Shown: piece after piece, positions 1-11,514 of the stretch
Layout: every line of letters starts with the position of its first letter
Position numbering within the stretch: the first letter of the stretch is position 1
Origin: Panonychus citri
Taxonomy: Eukaryota; Arthropoda; Arachnida; Trombidiformes; Tetranychidae
Length of the DNA: 64,000 nucleotides
Assembly (NCBI RefSeq): GCF_014898815.1
Contig: NW_026515548.1
Location: forward strand, 1,408,501-1,472,500
Direction of reading: 5' to 3'
Notes under the pieces: model-generated
Told to the model about the DNA's origin: nothing
Seen by the model: only the letters and a program-made list of their open reading frames with translations
Databases searched by the model: none
Made by a program: the position numbers and the translations under genes

Positions 1-602
1 ATGATTTAATTGTTATATCAACAACAGAAAAAAAAGTTTAATTTGTTTCTGATGTGTTTTGTTTTTCCATCAAAAGAAAAGGAAAAAAAATATTAGTGTT
101 AAAAGGTTAATTTAGTTTGGATGTTAATTGTTGATTATAATGACAATTAATCGGTTCTAATCTCTATGTAAGTGAGTTGTTGCATGATGATTGTAATGAT
201 TATCAATCAACTAATAGAGTTTTTTTTCCTTGAGAATTAATGTTCCCTTGAGAACAATCAATCTAATTTCTGCGGTTTAGAAATGAGGTAAACATTTTAA
301 TTTGGACAACAATTAATTGACCATTAAGGGTCGTAGTTAATTGTTGATGGAAAGTGTAATCAATTCGTTGGTACTTTTATAATGTTCAAGTTGTTAATTA
401 ATTTGTCTGTAACTTTGGTTACTATTTTTATCCATTGGTAACAAAAAATATTCATCAAATTATTAAATCAATGGGAAGATTATGATGACAAGGTTGAGAA
501 AAAAATAAAAGAAAAAGTTCAATTGATTCACCATGAAAAATTGAAATTCGAATGAAAAAAATAGTTAATCACGATTAAGAAAAAAAATGAATTTCGACTT
601 AC
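1..602. other. Non-coding DNA (probable intron of the left-edge gene)
   Basis: This follows the donor at 602 of the minus-strand gene. It is AT-rich with repeated TTAATTG/CAATTAA words. I see no exon with supportable splice sites. Confidence 0.5.
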
Positions 603-3600
603 ATATCATGGTGAGGGAAACTGTTAGATTTTCCCTGCCCACTCTGTCAGAAGATCCTAGGAAAGTGCCGACGATTGTGAAAATAACGCCGATGAATGAG
701 ATTGTAAGGAGAGTCCATTTCAAGGTGAATCGAGTGCAATTAAAACATGATTTTGTTGTACTTGTTTCAGCATCACTATCACGAGAACAGCCTGACCTAA
801 GGTAGGGATGATGATGACGATGATTTGAAGGATGGCTTGTATGGTGGTGGTGGTGATGATGGTGGTGGCTTGATGAATGGGGTGGTGGCAGGGAAACTGT
901 TGGCGGGGATGGATGCGATGTGGAGGTTGATGATGATCCGGATGGAGCTGAATGGGGTAAATTGGATGTAGAGGTTGAAGATAAGTAATTGTTGTTTGAG
1001 AAAGATGATGATAAGGCGGCGGCGGTTGAAGCTGAGATTCCATTGGTTCCATTGTTTCCACCGGAAGCAACAATTGGAGCATAATTTCTTCTAGAAGGGA
1101 GTAATGGACGTCCGGGTGACACAGGTTGACCTGAAGATGGAGGAAGAGGGTGTGAAGAAGGCACAGTGTTCAGACCAAGAGGTGATTGTGTCATTGAATA
1201 TGAGCTAATTGTGGGTAGAAAGGGTGTTGATGATGGATTTATGGAAGATGAACATGATAATGGCTGCGAATGATGATGACCAGGTTGACCTGAGGGATTA
1301 CAAGATGATTGAGTGGCAGAAATTAACGTATTATTATTATTGTTATGTGATAAGAGTGGTGATCGAGGATAGATGATTGAAGGATGACCAGGAGGGGGTA
1401 AAGTTGAATAAGGAGGTGGAGGAGGTAAATGTGAATTAAGGATATCTGGTAAATTAGATGAATCCATTAATGGTGGTGGGCGATAAATAGGTGACCCTTG
1501 GCTAGAACCATTTGTTGTTTCTATTGAAGTATCACCAGTAATCATCAAGGTTGAAATATTTTGTTGATCATGTTGGTGTTGTTGTTGTTGATTGTGTTGA
1601 CCATTGTTGTGATCGCCATTCTCATCTCCATCATCAGTTGTTTCATTTGAAACATTAAAACCATTGTTATTGGTAACAACATTACCATTGTTGACTGAAT
1701 GGTTACCATCATTTGTTAATTGATGGTTGATGTTGTTATTATTGTAACTTGAATTTAATTGTTGCTGTGGATTATGGTGGTGGTGATGGTGGTGTTGTTG
1801 TTGCTGTTGATGGACATTATGAGAAGGTTGTTGTTGATGATAATGATGATTACTCTGATTTTGGCCTGAAGTTCTCATTCCTTTAATTACATCACATAGA
1901 TCGGAATAAAAAACACCGATTCTTTTTACACTTTTAACTGTTGTCTTTGGCAATTGACTTCCAATAGAGTAAAATTTATTTCTACTTGGTGAATTGGTTG
2001 TTGTTGTTGTTGATGATGAAGGTGATGAAATAATTGCTGTTGTTGATTGTGTTCCATTTAATGGTGATTGTTGCTCCGTTTGACCATTTTTCTTTTCTTG
2101 GGTGTTGTTGTTATCAAGCTTGTTGTTAACTGTGGTTAAAGTTGAGATATCAACATGAACGCAATCACTTGTAGACTGATTATCATTCAATAAATCACTT
2201 GGCTGATTATTTTTGGTATATTTACAATTTTTAAATTTTTCTCTATCCTTACACTGATTATTATCTGATTCAGGTAAATTGTTATTACTAAAACTATCTT
2301 CTGATGGAGATAAATTGTTCAACTCTTTCAATGGAACTACAGATGAATTATTTTCTTGGGAAAGTAATTTTTTCTTTCTACTAAATTGTTTTGTTTTCTC
2401 TTCTTTTCCTAAACAGTTACTATTTTTATCGTCATCAAGATATTTAGATTGATTGACTAAATTCCTCTGACCATCATCATCATCATCATCATTATCCACA
2501 TCGTTATTATCATAATAGATTAATTGTTGATGATTAGATTGTTGCACATCCAAATAACCATCACTTGAATTGAACACGAGACAATTATTTTCACTGAAAG
2601 ATGAAACTTTATCAATACAATTATTGGTTAGTTTATCCTTTTCTCTGGTAGTAGATTTTTCAACAAGTGAAATTTTGTTATTCCAAGTAGAAGATGATGA
2701 TGATGAAGAACAAGAAGAAGATGATGAAGATAAATTACCACAATTGTAGGTAGAAGATGAAAATCCTGATTCTTTGTTACCGTTGACTGGTTTAAATGGT
2801 TGACTTTTAATACCACCAATTGTTTGCTTATTGTAATTGTTGTTTCTCAAATCACTGTAACCAGATGAGAGTTTACTGGTTATCGGTTCTATTAAATTAT
2901 CCACAAGTTGATTATCACAATTAGTTGATTGTCCATGGAACGGGTTACTAGGTGATTGTCGAACACTTCTATTAACATGGAGCACCTCAGGTCCGAAAGG
3001 TAGAGACGAAGATGATTGACCAACTGAAAGTAAAGAAAGAAAAAGGAACACAAAAAAGAGAGAGAGCTTGTAAATGTTGTGTTTCCATTGGCAACGAATG
3101 TCTTTTGTTGTGGAGAAAAAGATCATCTTAGTTGGTGCGCATGCGCAGAAAAGAAAAGAAACAGAAAAGAAAGAGAAAAAGAAAGAGAAGAAAAAAGAAA
3201 ACCAGAAAACCAGAATTCGACCGGATTGTTGTTGTTGTTTCTTTCTCTCTTTATGTTTACCTCTCTCTCTCTCTCTCTCTCTTTAATCATTTTGACCGGA
3301 ATTTAATCCGGTTTTCGTTAATTCGAGTAATTTAACTAATAATTAATTCGTTTTTCTTACCTTGATCAGTAAATTTAACTTCCGTTGAGAGTTTGTTCAT
3401 CTTTTGATTAACTACCAAAGGTAATTTGTCACTAGACTTTTGTTTCTGTCTATTGTTGTTCTTGTTGTTGATGGTTAATCCTGTTGATTGTTTTGCTGTT
3501 GCAACTTCGCGATTTTGGTAATTTGTTGATGTTGATGGTTGACAATCAATTAAATTTAAAGACAATTGGTTGGTTTCTCTTTTATCAATCAACTGGACAT

Positions 3601-4441
3601 CATCATCTTTTCTTTTCTTTCCTCTCTGGACTTTGCTTTTTTCTCGTTCTGTTGTTACTTTTTCTTCTTCCTCTTGTCCTCCTTTTCTTCCTCCTCCTAC
3701 TCTTTCTAGAGATGAAGATGATGACAATAATGATGAAGAAGATGATGGTGATGATAATTCACTAGATTGTTCTACTAAAAGTTTTACTTCTAATTGGATT
3801 GACGGTTGAATATTACATGTCGAGTTATCTATTGATTGGTGATTATCTTTTTTGGCTTCTCCCATTTTTCTTGATAAAGTGACACAATTTTCTTGACCAT
3901 TGGTAATATTTGAGTTCTCATTAACTTGGTCACAACTGGTTCCCTGTTGACCATTTGATTTATCCATCAATTGACCATCACCATCTTCAGTCAATCCTTT
4001 GTTTGTTAACAACTGCCTGTTGATACTTTTATTGTTGACCTTTGGTTGATTGTTTGGTCCATTTTTTGCTTTCTGTTGATTAGATTTGCCCAATTGATTC
4101 CAAGTTGTCGTTAATTTTGTTGAACTATTGCTGGACAATGTTAATTGATTACTTGGTCTAATTGTGGTTGTTGCTTTTGGTGTTGAAGTTGGTGATTTAC
4201 CCTTTCGACTTGGAGGTTTGGGCGATTTAATCATCGATATAGTTGAGCTGTTGTTGGTTCGATTCGCTGTAATATTTGATCCTACATTTCGATTGTTAAT
4301 TGTCTTTGGTTGATAAACTTTCGATTGTTTAACAGTTGATTTACTTTTCCGTCCTCGGTTCTGTCTTGGCGGAGGTTGAGGTGTTCCCATCGATGGATCA
4401 ATGTCAACATTTAAGACTAAACTCAAATTCTCGCTACTCAT
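603..4441 (-). CDS. Large low-complexity membrane protein, two exons, 3' end outside window
   Basis: I join exon 3361..4441 (ATG at 4441) to exon 603..3023. The first donor reads AAG|GTAAGA and the acceptor TTTCAG|TTGG. Both sides are phase 1, so they fuse as D-Q-V-G-Q. A further donor, T|GTAAGT, follows at 602, so the gene continues to the left. About 1,167 codons are visible. Most of the protein is disordered, with runs of Ser, Asn, Gln, Asp, Pro and His, including a nine-His run. Near the visible end lies CFNCTRF followed by one hydrophobic segment (WTLLTISFIGVIFTIVGTFL), then a short conserved-looking GRENLTVSLTMI. A second membrane segment may lie in the missing exon. There is no signal peptide, so a long cytosolic N-terminal tail is inferred. 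The ATG is preceded by a pyrimidine-rich TTTTAG acceptor, implying a 5' UTR intron. I do not recognise the family. A start inside exon 2 near 3126 would be intronic by this model. Confidence 0.7.
3024..3360 (-). other. Intron between the two exons, with NRF1-like site and CT tract
   Basis: This GT-AG intron contains a 22-bp (CT) dinucleotide run at 3261-3282. It also holds a perfect TGCGCATGCGCA palindrome at 3136-3147 and a 22-bp word (3081-3102) that recurs exactly at 32063-32084. The combination looks promoter-like; see findings. Confidence 0.5.
3136..3147. promoter_or_regulatory. NRF1 / Ewg-type palindrome TGCGCATGCGCA
   Basis: This is a perfect match to the vertebrate NRF1 (Drosophila Ewg) consensus, which is typical of TATA-less housekeeping promoters. 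It stands out in very AT-rich DNA. It lies 35 bp from an imperfect X-box-like inverted repeat (GTTTCC-ATT-GGCAAC). Function is inferred only. Confidence 0.4.
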
Positions 4442-5747
4442 GGTGATTCCCTTGATCAGAATCAACTAAAAAAAACAAAAAGTAAATTGCAAAGATTCAA
4501 ATGGATTGCAAATGAAAATTTGACGACAAAATCAGCTGATGAAAAAATTATAATCCAAAGGGAACAGTAATTGAATCCATGGTAATAAACAATCAAAACA
4601 GACACAAAGATTAATCAACAATCAATGGAGTTAAAATAATCTTACAAAACATTGAGATGGATGTTGAAAAAGTTGAATAACAATTAAATTGGTTACTAAG
4701 TCGATTGGATGGAAACAATTTAGTTAATGGTGAAAAAATGTCAATATCATGAAACAACAGCAATAAGAACTTACTAAATCCGTTAACTGTGATTAGTGTT
4801 GATTGTTACAATAATAGCAAACTCGCAATGATTGTTACTGTTGTTGGATGATGATGATGATAATGATGAACAACGGAAGAAAAAAGAGAGTGAGAACAGT
4901 GAGCAGAAACTTGGTGAGTAAAGTGAGATCTCGATACAACGAAGATACAACATGAACACCGTCAGATTAACGCATTCAACGCATCGGACTGTAAGGTCAC
5001 AATGAGTAAACTTTTTTCACCAAATGAGGTCGATACACACACAAAAAAAGGAGAAGATTTAATGAAAAAAAAGAAGATATATTCAGAAAAGGGGAGAGAA
5101 AATGATGATGATGATGATGATGATAATGGCGTTGATGACGAGTGAGAAAAGGAGAGAAAAAGAAAAGGAGGGATTTTAAGAGAAAATAGACTGTGACCCC
5201 CGATCTTTCTAACGGAGCATTAACGAGCCACGAGTTTTACCCGCTTCGAACCTTCAAGTTACCACCCAATATGGTTTATCTTTGGAAAATAAATTGATGC
5301 AGAAAAAAAAGAATGGAGGACATTCAGCTCACTCTCATCTTCATCCTCCCTCGGCGTAAATCACTCTCTCTATGGTTACATCGTCATCTTCAAGCCCATC
5401 AAAAAGACGCTAACCTTTAACATCTCTTTCTCTCTCGCTCTTCATAGATATTGCTCATCATCCTCATCCTCCTTCTCTTCCTCCTCTCACTCTCTTCCAG
5501 CCGTTATGTTTACCCACTTTATCGCCCTTTGCCCCCCGTTATCCTCGAAGACTTTATTGTAATTCGGACTTGGATTGGCCAATGGATCTTTTGTTCACCC
5601 AAGATTAAAAATCTCCAACGGTATTTACATTTATCCAATTTTATCCATTCGATATCATCTCTCAATTATAAATGATCATTTACTCCCTCTCTCTTCCTCC
5701 TTCTCTTCCCTTTCATCCATTTTTCTATCAAAAACTTATCTTCTCAC

Positions 5748-5782
<35 letters not shown>

Positions 5783-6052
5783 GCTTCAATATTCTTTGTC
5801 TAATAACATAAAACTTTCCCTTCATTTGACCTCGACCTTTTTTACATCCTCATCTTTTCCTCCTCATCCTCTGTGTAATTTTAATATTAAGCCTTAAGCT
5901 TTTTCTCTCTAGTATCCGAACATATGAGTTTCATTTTCTTCTTCTCCTTAATTCTCATGGAAATACAACAAACATGGCCACTCAACGTGTCCCTACAATC
6001 AAATTGCAGCTTAATTAAAATCAATATGGAATTAATTCACTTAATGATCTTC
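4442..6052. other. 5' flank of the left-edge gene: UTR intron, promoter region, CT microsatellite
   Basis: No supportable coding exon. Purine-rich and pyrimidine-rich tracts alternate. A CT dinucleotide array runs at 5751-5779. The more balanced stretch around 5190-5280 is a candidate promoter for the minus-strand gene, but I see no defined TATA/Inr pair. Short open frames at 5451-5811 and 6089-6348 are by-products of the pyrimidine tracts. Confidence 0.45.
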
Positions 6053-6212
6053 ATTAGCAATCGAGAATCATCTTAATTTCCTTGGATTTTGAAGAAAACT
6101 TTTTTTCGCTCCAAACTTATGGTCAACATACAGAAAACAAAATCTTTTAACCAGATTTGCAATTTTCTGCGAAATTTACACCAAAATATTATCTCTCTCT
6201 TCTCACTAATCA
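6053..6212. repeat. Dispersed repeat, segment 1, copy A
   Basis: About 150 bp that aligns with 18649-18794 in the same orientation. Shared words include ATCTTAATTTCCTT, TTATGGTCAACA and AAATTTACACCAAAATATTA, with scattered substitutions and small indels. In both places it is followed downstream by segment 2. The family was not identified. Confidence 0.75.
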
Positions 6213-7710
6213 TCCAAATTTTAAGCCTCATCTTCATCTTTCATCCTTCATCTCCATCTCTCTCTCTCTCTCTACTTTATTACCAAAATTTACTGATGAC
6301 GATGATGCTACAAAGATGATGATTAAGATGAAGATACACCGAAGATGATGATGATAATGACATGACTTGGTTCCACTTCACACTCACTTCCTCTTATAAA
6401 GTTACATCCACAAATCATTGATTCTAAATACGTTTACCATGTTATCTTATTCATTATTACCATTAATCATTATTCATGTTCAATCCGTGACCAATTTACT
6501 GATTATCATTGATTGCGAGCAAAACAATAACAATTAATTCACGGTTAACATTTCCTATTATCGCAACAATTAACGCAAATAACTCGAAATATAAATTCAT
6601 GTCTCTGTTTACTTTTATTTGTATTTAATTTGGGAAACCAGAAAGTTATCAAAAATCAAAAGAATCATCAATTTTATTAACAATTTGTATCAACAACAAT
6701 TAACTCTCATCTCAACCTTATAGCCCTTTTCTTTTAATTGTTACAATTGTTAATTGTTCACCAATTACAAAAGATACAATTTACTACGGTGATGGTGCTG
6801 TTTAATTGTCTCATCTTGATCAATTGTTGTTAAATCATTCAAATTGTCACAATGGAAAAGTTTTCACTCCAAGATAATCAAATTTAATCTTAATCAAAGC
6901 TCAACAATTTGCAAACTTTTTCGTTAATTGCTGATAATCAGTTTTCACAAAAAAAGGTTCAATAGTTCAATTTAAAGAGTAACAATTTACATATTCAATT
7001 AATTGATTCTAATGATTAGGTTTACGATCACTAATCAATATAATTTAAATCATGATTTAGTAAATTTACTTTAAATCACGATATTTTTCATATTTTTACT
7101 CTTTAAGAACAATTAACAATTAATTTACATTTTTAATTCTGTTGGAAATGATTTAATTTGTTAAATTGTTCAATTTAACTTTTGACAAAATTGATTGTTA
7201 ATCAATGATTGACATTGGTTTGAATTGGTGCTAATTTTTAATCAACTAACTTATTTCAACCAATCCTTTTTTAATTTGATTAATTTGCTTAATTGTTGTT
7301 TACAAGTTTTCTTGTTTAACTAACAATTAGATTGGTAGTGATTAATAATTTAGGTTAATTCCTCACGGCAAAGATTAATACAACAATTAACAGTTACAAT
7401 GTATTTGATTATCATCACGATTAACTAGTTGATTAACTTTGATATTGTTTCTTGTTCTTGATTGAAATGATTGCCCTGAAATTTAGTTCCATTATTTAAT
7501 TATTCATCCCAATTGAAAATTCACTTCTAATGATTAACCCAAAATATACAACAATCAGTTGATTTTTAGTAGAAAAGTAAATAAATGTAACTTTTTTTTT
7601 TCTTAAAACTTGATCATTGATTTTTCTGATTGACAATTAATTGATTCTAACAGATTACTTTCTGGTTGGTTTTTGATTATTTCAAATGAAATTGTTTCAA
7701 TCACCAATGT
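6213..7710. other. Intergenic AT-rich DNA between repeat segments
   Basis: No gene seen. TTAATTG/CAATTAA words are dense. This 1.5 kb is absent from the copy at 18.8 kb, where segments 1 and 2 lie almost side by side. It is therefore either an insertion here or a deletion there. Confidence 0.5.
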
Positions 7711-8480
7711 AAGGAGAATGGAAAATGTAATTAAGAAAATCTAATTGATTTAGAACAATTAATTGGACATCATTTCGGTTTTTGTGATTCTTTTAGAAAA
7801 GTTTGAGATGTTTTCCCCACATAGAATAGCCAAAGTTGGGACAAAAACTGTTGCTTTTTGAAGGAAGCGGAAGTTTCGGTGTTGAAATCAACGCTCGAGA
7901 CCCTGGATCTAAATTTTGAGAGTCTAATTTAAGGTAATGTCCATCAAGAGTTCCTGAAGTTATATCGATAATTGGACCAGTTCGATATGATGACCGTCCA
8001 GTAGCTTTTTCCCATTCGGTATCGGCTTCAATCTGCGTCCAACCACAAAGTCCAGTTGATCACCTGTGATTATCGCCATGATTTCAATTCTTTGGTTTAC
8101 CTATTTGTGGATTAAAAGTATTAAATATTTCCAATAGCTTTGAGATCTACTCTTGATCTCGACAAAAACTGATCTTTAATTCACTTCGAGTTTGGACCAA
8201 AATGTTCATTAGTGATGTCGACCAGATGATTATAAATGATCTTAAATTTACCTGAAGTAGAACATCAATTGTAAACAATTAAAAGACTTACTTTCTCTTA
8301 ATTGTCCTATCAAAGGATAATAAAGGATAATTATGTATTGGTTTTAATTGTAACTAACTTTTTGGTTTAATCAAAATTATTGATTATCCATAACCATAGT
8401 AACCCTTATGTATTGGTTACCTTTTTGCGATTGAGATGTTTTCGAATCGTTATCCTAGTAACTTGTCATTTCCACAGGAT
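7711..8480. repeat. Dispersed repeat, segment 2, copy A, interrupted by an insertion
   Basis: 7711-7815 and 8431-8477 together align with the uninterrupted stretch 18810-18947. The break falls exactly at the 13-mer TTGAGATGTTTTC. It occurs once in copy B (18901-18913) and twice here (7803-7815 and 8431-8443), flanking about 615 bp of extra sequence. That is the pattern of an insertion with target-site duplication. Confidence 0.75.
7816..8270 (-). pseudogene. Decayed MAM-domain gene fragment
   Basis: Translating the minus strand from about 8050 to 7816 gives a MAM-like stretch. It begins LCGWTQIEADTEWEKATG, continues through GPIIDITSGTLDGHYLKLD, and ends CPNFGYSMWGKH. This matches the family pattern C-x-W-x-Q...D-x-x-W...G...GP..D-x-T...G-x-Y. 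MAM domains are extracellular adhesion modules. Just upstream an in-frame TGA precedes the domain. A second open stretch at 8108-8251 (KIIYNHLVDITNEHFGPNSK, then a stop) looks like another eroded exon. The fragment lies wholly inside the 615-bp insertion described for this repeat, so I read it as a transposed dead gene piece. An alternative is exons of an unmodelled gene with splice sites I cannot see. Confidence 0.5.
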
Positions 8481-9117
8481 TTAATTCTAATTCTTGGTAA
8501 CTATCATCTTCTACTTATATTCAATCAATTCAGAGAGAAAAAAAATTTAAATTGTCGTTAATTGTGTTTCAATTACCAATTGAATTTAATAAAAGCTTCT
8601 TATCACAAGTGCTTCCATCTACTGAATTGAAAAGGAAAAAATTTGGAAAACATAAGTAACTCCATCTATCGATGAGTTAAATAGATGAAATGACGAATTT
8701 TTTATTTCCAATTATTGAATATTTTAGTTGATTTCCAATTAATCAATAATTGGAAATTGTCACTGAGTTTTAATTGTAACTTAGAATTTCAGTTCATTTC
8801 CTCCGACAATTTATTTCCGCTGAAAATTAATTTCCATGTACAGTGGAAATTAGATTTTTTCTTTCCTCGCTAGATGTCACTAGTTACGATTTTCTTTTGG
8901 AAAGTAAATTTTGTTTGTTAATCGTTTTTTCATCTTGATTGTTACTTTTCAATTTCCAAATTAGTTTCGTTTTTTTTTGGTTAATTAATTTGAGATTTAA
9001 TTGATTTTCTCTGAATTTCAGAATATTTTTGTCCCAGTTAACTGTTTTATTTAATTTACATTCTAATTGTTGCTGTTCGTCTTCATTTGATTACTTTTTT
9101 TTCAATTGTCGGAAAGA
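8481..9117 (+). other. 5' flank of the clip-domain protease
   Basis: No coding signal. It contains pyrimidine tracts and an AT-rich stretch leading to the start codon at 9118. I could not pick a TATA box with confidence. Confidence 0.4.
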
Positions 9118-11043
9118 ATGAGAATCGTTGGTTTAATTTTTCTAATTGTTAATTTATTTCTTTTACAATTAGCAAATTGTCTAGTGGTTAAGAGACAAAG
9201 TAAGTTTAGTAATTGAGAACTGGAGAGTTTTTTGTTCTATTGTCTTCGGTTAATTTATTTCTGTCATTTGGAAGAAAAAAGAAAAATTAACCCATTGGTC
9301 ATCTTTTTTTATTTGTTCTCTTCTTAATTTTTGGCTTTTTCTTTTTCTTTTCTCTTGTTTTTTGTTCTTTTTTCAATTTGTTTATTTGTTCTTCTGATTA
9401 TTTGTTCTTTTTTTCCTAGTTGTTTTCCCATCTGATGAAGAAGATAGTAAACCAGAAGATAATTTGGATGGTCAATTGTGTAAAACATTTCAAGGTGGCC
9501 GAGGAACTTGTTTACCAATTACTTCGTGTTCCATCTTGAAACATGAGCGTAATTTAAATATTTTAAGAGGTTCAATTTGTGGTTTTGATGGTGTTACACC
9601 TAAATTGTGTTGCCCTTCCTCAAATGGTTTTGATAACAATGGAAATGTAAATGGTGGTGATCCATTGGTACCTTTACCTTCCAATAAACCATCAAAAGAA
9701 TCATCAAGTATCAATCCCCATGGTGTAGTCCCCGAATCTCAGGTTAATGGTAATGGTGAAGGTGAGAATGGAAGTGAAGAGGGAAATGGTTCCTCTTCCC
9801 ATGTAATTGTTACACCAAGACCACAACCAACTAAATCCACTTTTGAAACTTTCAATAAACCAAATGGAAATTTGAAAAAGGAAGACATTAAACTCAGAAT
9901 CCCGGATAAATTACCTTCTAGTGAGTATTATGTACATTGTTTCATTTTTTCCTCTAAATTATTACATTTGTCTATTGAAATTTTATTTCTATTCCTTTTT
10001 ATCCATTTAGCCGAATGTGGTGTCAATAAACAAGCAGAGACGCGAATCGTTGGTGGAGTTCCCGCTAAACCTGGAACTTGGCCATGGATGGTTAGATAAT
10101 CTTCTATTTTTACCTACGTTCTTGCTTACTTGCGATGTAATTTAATTGTTTACTTGTTTATTTCCTTGTCTTTCGTTAGGCTGCTCTCATGTTTGATGAA
10201 AACGGCGCTAAAACCTCCCAATGTGGGGCAACTTTGGTCTCCGATAATGTTATTTTAACTGCTGCTCATTGTGTCTACGAATCTTCGGCTATCGGTTCTG
10301 TTCGTGATCCATCAAAAGTAATTGTAAGATTAGGTGAACATGATATTGAAAACGATTCTGAAGATGATGCAGTTAAAGATTTTTCAGTTCAAACAATCAA
10401 AATTCATGACGCATTTGATCCCAAGACTTATAGAAATGATATCGCTCTAATTGTATTAAGCGAAAAGGTAATTAATCAATCTAAGATTTTATTTACTTTT
10501 CCATATAAAAAAACTAATAGATTAATTCTTTTGGAACTTATTTTAGGTCACTTTTAATGAAAGAATGGCACCAATATGTTTACCTTATGATTCTCAACTT
10601 TTTCGATTTGGAAATATAACCGGACGAAGTGCTACAATTACAGGGTGGGGTCGAACCTCGTTCAACGGTCCATCAAGTCAAGTATTACTTCAAGCGAGTT
10701 TTGAAATTGTCCCCCAAGAATATTGTAAAGATGCTTTCAAAAAATGGGTTCCAATTAGTAATGTTTACCTTTGTGCAAGTAATGTTGGTGCTACACGAGA
10801 TTCGTGCCAGGTAAGAAATTAAATTCTATCATGGTAATTAATCAAATGATCCATCTATAATTATGATATTAATATTTTCAGGGTGATTCTGGAGGTCCAC
10901 TGGTTATGTTTGATAATTCAATGAGAAAATGGTATTTGATGGGAATAGTTTCATTTGGACGGAGATGTGCAACTCCTGGTTTTCCCGGTGTTTATACTCG
11001 GGTTCCTGAATTTCTCGATTGGATTGAGAAGAACCTTGAATAG
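9118..11043 (+). CDS. Clip-domain trypsin-like serine protease, secreted
   Basis: Six exons (9118..9199, 9420..9920, 10011..10090, 10180..10467, 10547..10810, 10882..11043) join in phase to 458 aa. Exon 1 encodes a signal peptide starting MRIVGLIFLIVNLFLLQLANC. A clip domain spans about residues 47-91, with six cysteines ending in CCP. A Ser/Gly/Asn-rich linker follows. Activation is predicted at TR|IVGG near residue 206. The chymotrypsin fold carries His in TAAHC (about 250), Asp in RNDIALI (about 308) and Ser in GDSGGP (about 408). Asp in DSCQGDSGGP predicts trypsin-like S1 specificity. An extra Cys before the activation site (ECGVN) would link light and heavy chains. Such proteases act as zymogens in arthropod haemolymph cascades (clotting, melanisation, Toll activation); which one is not decidable here. 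The short exon 1 is identified by its ATG, signal peptide and AAA|GTAAGT donor. Confidence 0.93.
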
Positions 11044-11500
11044 TGAAGAGGAAATCGATCCTTATTTCATGATTAAATTTAAATGGAACAAGTAAATTAA
11101 TTACCAATCCAAAACAACTTTCATCCAAAAAAAATCAAAGTCTAATTTCACTAATGGTTTAGTGTTTAATTTGTTTTCTCCTCTCGGCAAAGACTCATCT
11201 TAATTATTTTAAATCTTCATAATTTTTGTTTATTAATCATCATTATTGATGAATCTACTTCTTCCAGGTCAAATACTCACTCGGAACTTTTATAATTTAG
11301 ATTACAATTAAATTGATTGTACTCTCAAAAGGGATAAAACTTTAAAAATTACAAAATTGTAAATATCAAAGTTTTTTCAACTCAATGACAAATTGATTTC
11401 AATTGTTTACAATTAAAGATAACCATTAAACTAAACTTTTTACTCGATTAGTGTTAAGTTTAATCAAATTTTAACAATTAAAATTGATTGTCGGCAGCTA

Positions 11501-11514
11501 CCGCCATCTATTGG
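11501..11514 (-). promoter_or_regulatory. CTCF-like core motif (CCAATAGATGGCGG)
   Basis: On the minus strand the sequence fits the bilaterian CTCF core CCA-S-YAGRKGGCR at all but one position. It stands alone, well downstream of the protease and far from WNK, as an insulator site might. A weaker AGATGGCGC core occurs near 48990. Binding is inferred only. Confidence 0.3.

Noticed and set aside
3484..3809. Open frames opposite exon 1 of the left-edge gene
   Set aside because: They are antisense images of the Ser/Asp/Glu-rich coding exon, with no start context or splice logic.
9324..9518. Minus-strand Lys/Glu-rich frame over the first protease intron
   Set aside because: Antisense of an intronic pyrimidine tract.
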